From a virus: DNA of 36,576 nt. The notes beneath the pieces were generated by a model. That model saw only the letters and a program-made list of their open reading frames with translations. It searched no databases and was not told where the DNA came from. The translations under genes and the position numbers were made by a program. The stretch is taken from positions 1 to 36,576 of the IMG/VR virus record IMGVR_UViG_3300042520_000085. The stretch is one strand, 5' to 3'. This document shows positions 17,751 through 26,700 of the stretch, in pieces (the stretch's first letter is position 1; the number at the start of each line of letters is the position of its first letter).

Positions 17751-17758
17751 TATTTATT
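17751..17758 (-). promoter_or_regulatory. Late promoter-like AATAAATA
   Basis: The minus strand reads AATAAATA in the 21-nt gap between the 1715-aa fibre and the 114-aa gene, one base from the late consensus. A start site about 6 nt downstream would leave only a few bases for the AGGAAAG ribosome site, so it may be chance. Confidence 0.15.
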
Positions 17759-17762
17759 CCTC

Positions 17763-20700
17763 TTATTTAGCTTTTAGCTCATCTAGCTCGGTCTTTAGTT
17801 CTTTGATTGCTTCAATTAGAAGCGGAACAATACGATCATACTTGACTGCTTTGATTCCGTCTTCTCTAGTTGCAACAACTTCTGGAAGAACTGCTTCAAT
17901 CTCTTGAGCGATAACACCAATATCATGCTTGCGAACAAAGTAATCATCTTCACCACCTTGGGCTTCAATGAAGGCGTCTGTCCAATCAAACTCAACACCA
18001 TTGATCTTTTCGATCTTGGCAAGAGCATTATCGATAGTCTTAACATTCTCCTTCAATGAAGCATCGGATGAATAGAATGCTGTAATATCGTTTGTTGCTC
18101 TAATCTGACCAGCAGTTCCAGAACCAGCGGTACCAACACCGATTGAGTTAAACTGTGAATTTTGAGTTGTGCTAGTAAATGTAACAGCCGATCCGTCAAT
18201 ACTAGTAATACCAGTTAGTGACTGTGCAGCCGAGGCTCTATTAAGAGCAATGGCGGTAGTACCAACATAAGTGGTTGCTCCTACAGCGGCAGCACCAATT
18301 TCGGCTAGTGACCATGAAACAGCAGCAGAACCATCCACGCTCTTTCCGGTTGAACCGATAGTGATTGTTCTGGCAGTTCCCCATGTAGCGGTAGTAATAG
18401 CAGCAGAACCGTTAAAGGCTGTACCGTTAATATTTCTTGCTGTTGTTAATGTAGCAGCCGATCCATCAATTGAAGTGATACCGGTTAGCGATTGTGCGGC
18501 TGATGCTCTATTGAGTGTGATGGCAGTAGTACCAACATAAGTAGTTGCTCCTACAGCGGCAGCACCAATTTCGGCCAATGACCAAGATACTGCGGCAGAA
18601 CCATCAACAGACTTACCGGTCGATCCAATTGTAATGGTTCTTGCAGTACCCCATGTGGCAGTAGTAATTGCTGCCGATCCATTGAATGCAGTACCGTTAA
18701 TGTTTCTAGCGGTTGTTAGTGTAGCGGCTGAACCATCAATAGATGTAATACCAGTTAGTGACTGCGCTGCCGATGCTCTATTTAATACTATTGAAGTAGT
18801 ACCAACATTGACAGTAGAATCGTTAGCGGCCACACCCATTTCGCTATGTGTCCAAGTATAGTTGCCTGAACCATCAACAGATTTTGCAGTATCGCCGAGG
18901 GTGATTGTTCTAGAAGTACCCCAAGTGGTAGTGGTGATATTACCCGTACCATTGAACGCTGTACCATTGATGTTTCTAGCGGTTGTCAATGATGCAGCGG
19001 AACCATCAATAGAGGTGATGCCGGTCAATGACTGTGCTGCGGATGCTCTATTAAGTGTAATAGCGGTAGTACCAACATAAGTGGTTGCACCAACGGCTGC
19101 TGCACCAATTTCTGCTACTGTCCATGATACAGCGGCCGATCCATCGACAGACTTACCGGTCGATCCAATGGTGATTGTTCTAGCAGTACCCCATGTTGCG
19201 GTAGTAATAGCAGCAGTACCATCAAAATTAGTACCATTGATGGCTCTTGCTGTAGTTAGTTTAGCAGCCGAACCATCAATGGAGGTGATACCAGTTAGTG
19301 ACTGCGCTGCTGAGGCTCTATTCAATACGATTGATGTAGTACCAACATTGACAGTGGCATCATTTGCAGCAACACCCATTTCAGATAGTGTCCAAGTATA
19401 GTTTCCTGAACCATTAACTGATTTGCCAGTATCACCAATTGTAATAGTTCTAGCAGTACCCCAATTGGCAGTGGTGATATCAGCAGAACCATTAAATGCA
19501 GTTCCGTTAATATTTCTTGCTGTTGTTAGTGTGCCTGCTGAACCAGTTGTGTTCTGATTTAGTGTCGGGAAGGTACAGTTTATTAATGTACCAGAAGATG
19601 GTGTGCCTAGCGCACCACCATTTGTAACAAACGCACCGGCTGAGCCAACTGCGGTAGCTAGTGCAGTAGCAACACCGGTACCAAGTCCAGATACACCGGT
19701 AGAGATTGGAATAGATGCTGTAATATTAGATGCTGATGTAATTCTTCCATAAGCATCTACAGTGTATGATGGTATGGTTGAAGCTCCGCCGTATGTACCG
19801 GCAGCAACACCAGATGTTGCAAGATCAACGAATACAAGTTCATTACTTGAGGCATCAACAACATTATTGGCCCAAATTCTAGTAGTGTTATTGCTTGTAA
19901 CAGCAGCAATCTTAGTATTGGCCCAGTTATTAGCAGCCGCAGCGACACCAATAACACCAATTTCAGATAGTGTCCAAGAAACATCGGCAGTGCCATTGAA
20001 TGTCTTGCCAGTTGAACCAACAGTTAGGGTTCTGGCAGTTGTCAATGATCCAGCGGAACCAGTTGTGTTCTGGTTTAGAGTTGGGAAGGTACAGTTTCCT
20101 AGGTTACCACTTGATGGTGTACCGAGAGCACCACCATTGGTGACGAATGCTCCGGCAGTACCTACAGAGGTAGCTAGTGCAGTTGATACACCAGTTCCTA
20201 GTCCAGATACACCAGATGAGATTGGAACAATCGATGTAACATTAGCTGATGATGTAATACGACCGTAAGCATCGACTGTAAATACTGGAGTAACAGTAGC
20301 ACTACCATATGTGGTTGCTGTAACACCTGACTGAGCAAGGTCAATGAATACAAGTTCATTGCTTGATGCATCGGTGGTATTGTTAGCCCAAATTCTTGAG
20401 GTGCTATTACTTGTAACGGCACCAATCTTGGTATTAGCCCAGTTATTAGCACTGTTAGCCATTCTACCGGCTAGTGTATTGGCACTAACTGCGGTAAGCT
20501 GAATGCTTCCAGCGGCCCAAGCATTAGCACTCTCAACATGGGTATTGGTTGCAATACCATAGTTGCCTGTACCGTCATTAAGTGTCCATCTGTTTAAGGT
20601 TTCGTTCCATAGAACAGAGACAGCATTTGAAGTTAGACCACGATTAACTTCGATACCAGCATCTTCTGTAGGAATAACAGAACCGAACCAGTCAGCGTTT

Positions 20701-22910
20701 AGAACAATGATATTATCGCCAACCATTAGTGTTTGTGTATTGGCGTATGTTGTCTGTCCAGCGATGACAAGGTTGCCAGTTACGGTAACATCGCCACTAA
20801 TTGTACCACCTGACTTGGTGTAGAAAGTTGCACCAGCATGTGAGTTAATAGAGTTAGCCCATGCATTTGATGATGCGCCAACTGATATTGCATATGCATT
20901 ACCGGCTGCTCCAACTGCTACAGTGTATGAATTACCGGCTGCGTTAACAGCAAGCATATAACTATTACCAGATGATCCAACGGTGTTGGCCCAGGTATTT
21001 GATCTTGCTCCAATTGTATTAGCCCAGCCATTAGCGGCTGCAACCATAGATTCTGAAACTTGGTTCTGATTTAGAGTTAAGTTCTGAATCTGTGCGTAAA
21101 TTGCTGAATTGACGGTGTTGGCCCAACCATTAGATGCTGCACCAATTGATACTGAGTAGTTATTACCGGCAGTGCCTACTGTATTAGCCCAGCTATTAGA
21201 TGCTGCACCAACGGCTACTGTATAAGAATTACCAGCAGCACCAACGGCTACTGTATAAGCATTTCCTGCGGCTCCAACTGCTACAGTATAAGCATTACCT
21301 GATGCATTAACGGCAAGCATATATGTATTGCCGGATGAACCGACTGACTGAGCATAAGCATTACCTGATGTACCTACAGTGTTGGCCCATGCATTTGATC
21401 TTGCACCAATTGTGTTTGACCAAGCATTAGCAGATGATCCGACAGCAATAGCATAATTATTACCAGCTGTTCCTACAGCAATAGCATATGCATTAGCAGA
21501 TGATCCTACTGCTACAGTATAAGCATTGCCGGCAGCGCCAACAGCTATAGAGTATGCATTAGCAGATGATCCTACTGCTACTGTATAAGCATTTCCAGCG
21601 GCTCCAACGGCTACTGCATAAGAATTTCCTGCGGTTCCAACTGCTACTGTATAAGCATTACCAGCGGCTCCAACGGCTACAGAGTATGCATTTCCTGATG
21701 AGCCTACTGTATTAGACCAAGCGTTTCCTGATGCTCCGACTGCTACAGTGTAAGCATTACCTGATGTACCTACAGTATTAGCCCATGTATTGGATCTTGC
21801 ACCAATTGTGTTTGACCAAGCATTACCAGCAGCGCCAACAGCTACAGTATAATTGTTTCCAGCTACGCCAACTGCTACAGTATATGAGTTACCTGATGTT
21901 CCTACTGTGTTTGACCATGCATTACTTGATGCACCAACTGTATTTGACCATGCATTAGCAGAAGCACCGACAGTGTTAGACCAAGCATTGCCAGCAGCGC
22001 CGACTGCTACCGTATAAGTATTACCAGCGACACCTACAGCGACAGTGTATGAGTTACCAGCAGCACCAACGGCTACTGTGTATGAATTTCCTGATGCTCC
22101 GACTGCTACAGTATAAGCATTACCTGATGTGCCTACTGTATTGGCCCAAGTATTTGATCTTGCGCCAATGGTATTGGCCCATGCATTTGCGGATGCGCCG
22201 ACAGTGTTAGACCAAGCATTACCAGATGCTCCAACAAAATTAGTATAGACATTGCCTGCAACACCCACTGTATTAGACCAGGCATTGGCTGATGATCCAA
22301 CAAATACTGTATAAGCATTTCCTGCAACACCTACTGTATTAGACCATGCATTACCAGCAGCACCAACGGCTACTGTGTATGAATTTCCTGAGCTACCGAC
22401 TGTATTAGCCCATGTGTTTGATCTTGCACCAATTGTATTGGCCCAAGCATTAGCAGATGCACCGACAGTATTCGACCATGCATTACCAGCAGCACCAACG
22501 GCTACTGTATATGAATTTCCTGAGCTACCGACAGTATTTGACCAAGCGTTACCCGAATCGGCTACTCTATCGATATAAACATTGGCAGAAGAAGCTAGAT
22601 TGTTTGCCCATGCATTGGCACTAATAGCAACGCTGTTTACCTTAATCATGGTAGCGTTTGCTAGAGTGAATGTATTACCTACGACACGAATACCAGCAAC
22701 ATTAGATGATACTGTGTCGAGAACATTCTGAGAGGGGATAACATCAATGTAAATGATTTCGCCTACATTGATTGAGGCCGTGGTTCGAACAGATAAACTG
22801 TTAGAACGAGTTTGGGCTGTATTACCACTGTATGCGTAAATAATCTGATTTGTTTTGATGCGCCATTGATCAAATGTGTCAGTGAACGCTACGTTTGGTA
22901 AGTTGGCCAT
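17763..22910 (-). CDS. Giant tail fibre with hendecad shaft, tandem 90-residue units and S74 chaperone
   Basis: 1715 residues. The N-terminus (LPNVAFTDTFDQWRIKTNQI) is a fibre head type seen in T4-like aquatic phages (pattern TFxxWRxKTN). Residues about 95-685 carry about 52 hendecad units (GNSYTVAVGAA, SNTWANTVGSS), broken once near 600-620 by a Gln-rich non-repeat segment. A GGTISGD domain follows (about 690-790), then two cassettes with NELVFIDLA and VDAYGRIT. Next come five tandem 90-residue units (about 1125-1575; TARNINGTAFNGSAAITTAT to NRASAAQSLTGITSI). The end is S74 (SDASLKEN, Ser1615, Lys1620; GVIAQEIEAVLP; VPLLIEAIKEL), releasing 101 residues. The start lies immediately after the stop of the 68-aa gene. 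Likely a receptor-binding fibre paralogous to the 2278-aa one. Confidence 0.85.
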   Translation of the reverse strand: MANLPNVAFTDTFDQWRIKTNQIIYAYSGNTAQTRSNSLSVRTTASINVGEIIYIDVIPSQNVLDTVSSNVAGIRVVGNTFTLANATMIKVNSVAISANAWANNLASSANVYIDRVADSGNAWSNTVGSSGNSYTVAVGAAGNAWSNTVGASANAWANTIGARSNTWANTVGSSGNSYTVAVGAAGNAWSNTVGVAGNAYTVFVGSSANAWSNTVGVAGNVYTNFVGASGNAWSNTVGASANAWANTIGARSNTWANTVGTSGNAYTVAVGASGNSYTVAVGAAGNSYTVAVGVAGNTYTVAVGAAGNAWSNTVGASANAWSNTVGASSNAWSNTVGTSGNSYTVAVGVAGNNYTVAVGAAGNAWSNTIGARSNTWANTVGTSGNAYTVAVGASGNAWSNTVGSSGNAYSVAVGAAGNAYTVAVGTAGNSYAVAVGAAGNAYTVAVGSSANAYSIAVGAAGNAYTVAVGSSANAYAIAVGTAGNNYAIAVGSSANAWSNTIGARSNAWANTVGTSGNAYAQSVGSSGNTYMLAVNASGNAYTVAVGAAGNAYTVAVGAAGNSYTVAVGAASNSWANTVGTAGNNYSVSIGAASNGWANTVNSAIYAQIQNLTLNQNQVSESMVAAANGWANTIGARSNTWANTVGSSGNSYMLAVNAAGNSYTVAVGAAGNAYAISVGASSNAWANSINSHAGATFYTKSGGTISGDVTVTGNLVIAGQTTYANTQTLMVGDNIIVLNADWFGSVIPTEDAGIEVNRGLTSNAVSVLWNETLNRWTLNDGTGNYGIATNTHVESANAWAAGSIQLTAVSANTLAGRMANSANNWANTKIGAVTSNSTSRIWANNTTDASSNELVFIDLAQSGVTATTYGSATVTPVFTVDAYGRITSSANVTSIVPISSGVSGLGTGVSTALATSVGTAGAFVTNGGALGTPSSGNLGNCTFPTLNQNTTGSAGSLTTARTLTVGSTGKTFNGTADVSWTLSEIGVIGVAAAANNWANTKIAAVTSNNTTRIWANNVVDASSNELVFVDLATSGVAAGTYGGASTIPSYTVDAYGRITSASNITASIPISTGVSGLGTGVATALATAVGSAGAFVTNGGALGTPSSGTLINCTFPTLNQNTTGSAGTLTTARNINGTAFNGSADITTANWGTARTITIGDTGKSVNGSGNYTWTLSEMGVAANDATVNVGTTSIVLNRASAAQSLTGITSIDGSAAKLTTARAINGTNFDGTAAITTATWGTARTITIGSTGKSVDGSAAVSWTVAEIGAAAVGATTYVGTTAITLNRASAAQSLTGITSIDGSAASLTTARNINGTAFNGTGNITTTTWGTSRTITLGDTAKSVDGSGNYTWTHSEMGVAANDSTVNVGTTSIVLNRASAAQSLTGITSIDGSAATLTTARNINGTAFNGSAAITTATWGTARTITIGSTGKSVDGSAAVSWSLAEIGAAAVGATTYVGTTAITLNRASAAQSLTGITSIDGSAATLTTARNINGTAFNGSAAITTATWGTARTITIGSTGKSVDGSAAVSWSLAEIGAAAVGATTYVGTTAIALNRASAAQSLTGITSIDGSAVTFTSTTQNSQFNSIGVGTAGSGTAGQIRATNDITAFYSSDASLKENVKTIDNALAKIEKINGVEFDWTDAFIEAQGGEDDYFVRKHDIGVIAQEIEAVLPEVVATREDGIKAVKYDRIVPLLIEAIKELKTELDELKAK
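18186..19535 (-). repeat. Five tandem 270-nt coding repeats in the 1715-aa fibre
   Basis: Each unit encodes 90 residues running from DGSAATLTTARNINGTAF to NRASAAQSLTGITSI. Two variants alternate: type A (GNYTWTLSEMGVAANDATVN) and type B (AAVSWSLAEIGAAAVGATTY). Protein order from the N-terminal side is A-B-A-B-B. The 270-nt period is plain from the recurring gtaccaacat at about 18269, 18529, 18799, 19069 and 19339 on the plus strand. Confidence 0.85.
20850..22625 (-). repeat. 33-nt coding repeats (hendecads) in the 1715-aa fibre
   Basis: About 52 units of 33 nt, of the same design as those in the 2278-aa fibre. They are interrupted near 21040-21120 by a Gln/Leu-rich segment (YAQIQNLTLNQNQVSESM). 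GARSNTWANTV units recur at intervals among GNxYTVAVG units, hinting at a higher-order repeat made of several hendecads. Confidence 0.88.
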
Positions 22911-23117
22911 TTACTTTACGAGTCCCTTTAGTAATTCTTTAATTTCGTTTATGTCTTCTTTTACCGTCTTCATATCTTGCTGTAAAGTATCTACAGCCAT
23001 CATTCTTTGCTTGTTTCGCTTGTATGCATTTAAAGCATCGGTATCTCTATTTATAAGTATTCCTTCAGAGACTTTATAGAGACCCGGAACTTCTGTTTTC
23101 TGTTCTTTATTTGTCAT
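22911..23117 (-). CDS. Small helical protein of T4-like fibre region
   Basis: 68 residues: VPGLYKVSEGILINRDTDAL, then NAYKRNKQRMMAVDTLQQDM, then a helix ending KELLKGLV. The pattern GLYKxxxGxLINxDxxALxAYKxxK followed by a helix is one I recall from many T4-like aquatic phages, usually beside fibre or large baseplate genes. The C-terminal half is a predicted coiled coil (heptads VDTLQQDMKTVKEDI). It overlaps the 210-aa gene by 11 nt and stops directly at the start of the 1715-aa fibre (TAA ATG), so translation of the fibre may depend on it. A TATAAATA sequence lies inside it. Function unknown. Confidence 0.6.
   Translation of the reverse strand: MTNKEQKTEVPGLYKVSEGILINRDTDALNAYKRNKQRMMAVDTLQQDMKTVKEDINEIKELLKGLVK
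23048..23055 (-). promoter_or_regulatory. T4-type late promoter -10 candidate (TATAAATA)
   Basis: The minus strand reads TATAAATAG, a perfect match to the T4 late promoter consensus, which is read by RNA polymerase with gp55/gp33/gp45. It lies inside the 68-aa gene, 138 nt before the start of the 1715-aa fibre, so it could drive the fibre cluster. Such an 8-mer can occur by chance in AT-rich DNA; support is motif plus position only. Confidence 0.35.
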
Positions 23118-23739
23118 TGTCTATGCACCCGTGAAATTCTGCAACTTTGCTAAGTAGCTTCGCCCATTCTTCATCAACACCTTCGATGTTGGTTATCTGG
23201 CTAGGTGGTATAGCATACTCACCGAGAGTGATATGATGGTCGGTAATTACTATGTCAACATCAAAACCTAGAATAGCAACTGCTCGTCTAGTAACAATGT
23301 TGTTAGAGTTGATCTTAATGTTACCTGATAAATCAGCATCGCCACAAACAATTGCTGAACCATATACTTGCGAATGGTTTCTCACCTTTGCATCTTCATA
23401 AACTTCGGCATCGCCGTAAATCATTGCATTGTTACAAACTACTGCATTTCCATATACTTTAGAGTTACCTGATACTCTTGCACTGTTTGTAATAGTGGCA
23501 TCGCCATATACTCTCGCCTTATCATATACTCTTGCATTACCGGAAACAACAGCATTTCCATACACTCTTGCATCTTCGCCAATGAAACAATCTTCATCAA
23601 CTTTGGCAGTGTTAGCAACCCATCCTTTTCCTTTTGGGTGTCGATGGGCTGCTACTAATCCGTTGCCATCTTTGAAATCAAATAGTGTTTCATCAATATC
23701 AATTTCAATCACTTCAACTTCACTCATATTATTCTCCAA
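23107..23739 (-). CDS. Left-handed beta-helix (hexapeptide repeat) protein
   Basis: 210 residues. Residues about 48-145 are some 16 imperfect hexapeptides of the form [V/I]xGNA[R/V] (GNAVVSGNARVYDKARVYGD, ATITNSARVSGNSKVYGNAV). This is the signature of a left-handed parallel beta helix, usually trimeric. The preceding AHRHPKGKGWVANTAKV is the typical lead-in (pattern HPxGxGxVAxTAxV) in the YdcK-like group that also occurs in phages. The C-terminal 60 residues (LGEYAIPPSQITNIEG, WAKLLSKVAEFHG) are a separate cap. No acyltransferase motif stands out, so a structural role on the tail fits better than an enzyme. It is followed by the 68-aa and 1715-aa genes and preceded by the DUF4815 gene without a gap. 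Confidence 0.75.
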   Translation of the reverse strand: MENNMSEVEVIEIDIDETLFDFKDGNGLVAAHRHPKGKGWVANTAKVDEDCFIGEDARVYGNAVVSGNARVYDKARVYGDATITNSARVSGNSKVYGNAVVCNNAMIYGDAEVYEDAKVRNHSQVYGSAIVCGDADLSGNIKINSNNIVTRRAVAILGFDVDIVITDHHITLGEYAIPPSQITNIEGVDEEWAKLLSKVAEFHGCIDNDK

Positions 23740-26700
23740 TTACATTTGCAATGCGATACATCTAATGTCGGCAACTCTTGGCACGATTGCTGTATCAGTT
23801 ACGCCAGGATCTAGCAGTAGTCCAATCTTAATTGAGAACTGCTTGTAGCCTTCGAATATAGCACCAGTTGATGATGTATATGCGATTGCGCCGCCTGTGC
23901 CAGTCATGTTTGCACCAGGAATCTTATACTGATATTCTTTCCAATCATTTCTGCTTGTTTCAGAAATTGTTGAGAAGTTAAATTCGCCAGTAAGTTTTTC
24001 TAGTTCAATCCAAGGTCTATCTTCAAATGAAGTAGAATCTTCACGATGCTTGAACTTTACCCATACCTTAATATCAGTTCCTCTTGGACGAAATGCTGAG
24101 AGATAAATTCTCAAATCTTCTGCGTCTTGATCATCAGCTAGTGTTACGGTTTTTGAAATATACTTATTGAGCATATTTCCGCCGTCAGGACTTGTCTCAT
24201 TTGTATAGTCACTACTAATGATATTATCAGTTGCGACAGCATTTGTTCCGTCGATGTTGATAATGGGCGAAATAACATTTGATGTGGTTGTCATAGAAAT
24301 ATGAACATTCATTGATCTATTGACACCACGAAGTCTTTCATTTGAAATAGAAAGAACTGTTCTTTCGTTCAAATAGTTAAGCTGCTCACCAGGTGTCATT
24401 GCCTTTGTGTTTCTTGTAAAATCAGACTTTGATGTTGATTCAATCTGATAAGAAACAGATGTTCCATTAAACTTGATAACATCTGGGTCATAAGTTGCAG
24501 TAGAATAGTCAAAGTTGAGCAATTCATTGATAGTAGCATAGAATGTGGAATCACTAATGCTTCTAATTACCTGACCGACAACAAAGCCACCAGATGCACT
24601 TGAGAACTCTGCAATTGTTCCGGATTCACCTGGTAGAGTGTAAACGCTAGTTAGTGTACCGAAGGCAACCTGAATGTTCTCTAGAACTCTAGTGAACTTA
24701 GCAGTATTGGCTGAATTGAATACATTAACTGTTCCAGTTGAGAAGTTGGTGAAGCCAGTTAGTGTAACAACTTTTCCGCTAACAGATGCAACAGTACCTT
24801 GTGCAACAACGGTTGCACCGGACAACTTCTTAATGATATCGCCAGGAACAATGTTAGTTGTGCTATCTAGAACCAATCTATCAGGAATATGGAACATATC
24901 ACCAAGAGCCGGTGTAAATTCTTTACTCATCGAAACAAGTCTAAGCTTATCAATTGGCTTGTTACCTAGTGTTGCGGTACCAAGTGAGTTTCTAACGAAC
25001 TCCGCTCGTCTTAATCTAATGGTCATATCAACATCAGGTTCCATATCCCAGTTCATATTATTGTTTGTTGTGTAATATGTTCCTGTGTATGGACGGCTTG
25101 TTCTTCTAGCACCTGTATTAACATCAACCTCGCCTAGTTTGGCTGTCCAGATATAAGTATCTGGATCGGCTGCGTCAGAGTGAACAACGAATGCATATTG
25201 TGTATCATTGAACAAGAAAAGAGGATGATTAAAAGTTATTGTCAAGCCATTATCGATTCCGTTTGTAGAAATCGGGATCTCAATATTTTCAAAATGCTTT
25301 TCTGAACCAGGTACCTGATTTCTTGTAATGCCGCCGCCAGAGTCAATTTCTCTAACTTCAAACCAAATACCTCTTGAGGTTGAAGTTGACTTTCTTCCCA
25401 CGAAGATAGTTGCGCTTGTTAAGAACATACCTTCTTCGTTGTTTGGTGTTTTTGCCAAGAATGAATAGGCAGAGCAAGAGCCCATGAAAAGCCACCATGG
25501 GAATGGAGGAGGTGGTGGTGGATCTCTTGGAACTGTTTCGGAATCAAATGTTCTTCTCTGTTCATCGACAGGCTTGGTTACATTTTGAACTGTTGGAATC
25601 TTAATAACAGTTCTTTGTTTAATCATCTTTTGTCCAGCAGCCGTAAATGTTGCTGATGCGCCAGTAGTAATAGACTCTGATGGATCATCTAGACTTACGC
25701 CTGATTCAGAAATAATAACACGGCTATCACCGATAATCATCTTTCTTTCACCAGTTCTAAACTGTCCCTGCTGTATTCTATAAGAGAAAAAGCACTTTCC
25801 ATCTAGTCCAACAAAAATAGGTGTTCCTTCTGCCGGAAGATTACCTAAAGCAGCAGGAAGACTTGCTGTTACGAGGTTGTCAGTAATGTTAATGGATGAA
25901 ATGAATACACCGTTAGCATCAACTGCCTGACTTAGTGCCTCACCTGGATTAACAGGACCTGATGAACCAAATCTATATGTGGTCAATGCTGTATTATACT
26001 GTGAGGCTGTTAGTGGGCGACAAGTATTAGATACAGGAATGTTATCAAAGTAAACCCAAATTCTTGCATTTGGTTTTAGATTTGATGCTTCACAGTAAAT
26101 GACCTGAGGTCTGATATAAGGAACGATTTCAACGTCACGAACAGTAGCGTTCTGGACAATGAAAGAAGTCTGGTTGTTTCTTCCGTATTCGGTTCCTGTT
26201 CTATTCCAATCAATGTCAATAGCAATATTAACAGATGAATTTGTGTTATACTGATCAGCAGTTCTTCTAGCTGTAGAGTAGTCGGTGCCTTGATAGACAA
26301 TACCACCACCAGCAGGGTTACGAACGGTATAAGTTCTGTTAGTTACATACCAATCATTCCATGTCGTGGAAATCTTAGTGTAAGTACCACCGAGATTTTG
26401 CTGTGTAACAAACTCTGGAGTTGTTAGAACTTCGTCGGCTAGGAATGTTGTATCGGTCCAGATATCTCTATCGGGAGTTAGTTTCAACTGTCCCAAGAAT
26501 AGATATGAGGCTCTTTCGAGATTTCTTTCAGATGTTGCGACATTCTGATTTAAAAATTGCATTTCAGAGTAGTTTAGAATAACCATTCTATCTCTAGCAA
26601 CAACGCCCGATGATCTAATCAAATCGAACATGAATGATTCTGAGGTATAGATTGGTCTATAGCTCTGTTCAACTGGATCTAGACACCACTGGCTTGATTT

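Noticed and set aside
19762-20268. 168-codon open frame on the plus strand
   Set aside because: It is antisense to the repeat part of the 1715-aa fibre. The Val/Pro/Ala-rich translation is what the complement of Ala/Thr/Gly-rich repeats gives. It has no ribosome site and no recognisable protein.
8682-22910. Diversity-generating retroelement targeting fibre repeats
   Set aside because: The residue after Asn varies (Ala, Ser, Thr, Asn), which recalled adenine-directed change, but there is no reverse transcriptase, no template repeat outside the genes, and differences are mostly synonymous at third positions.
23429-23848. 139-codon plus-strand open frame
   Set aside because: It mirrors the hexapeptide repeats of the beta-helix gene and runs across a gene boundary; no start signal.
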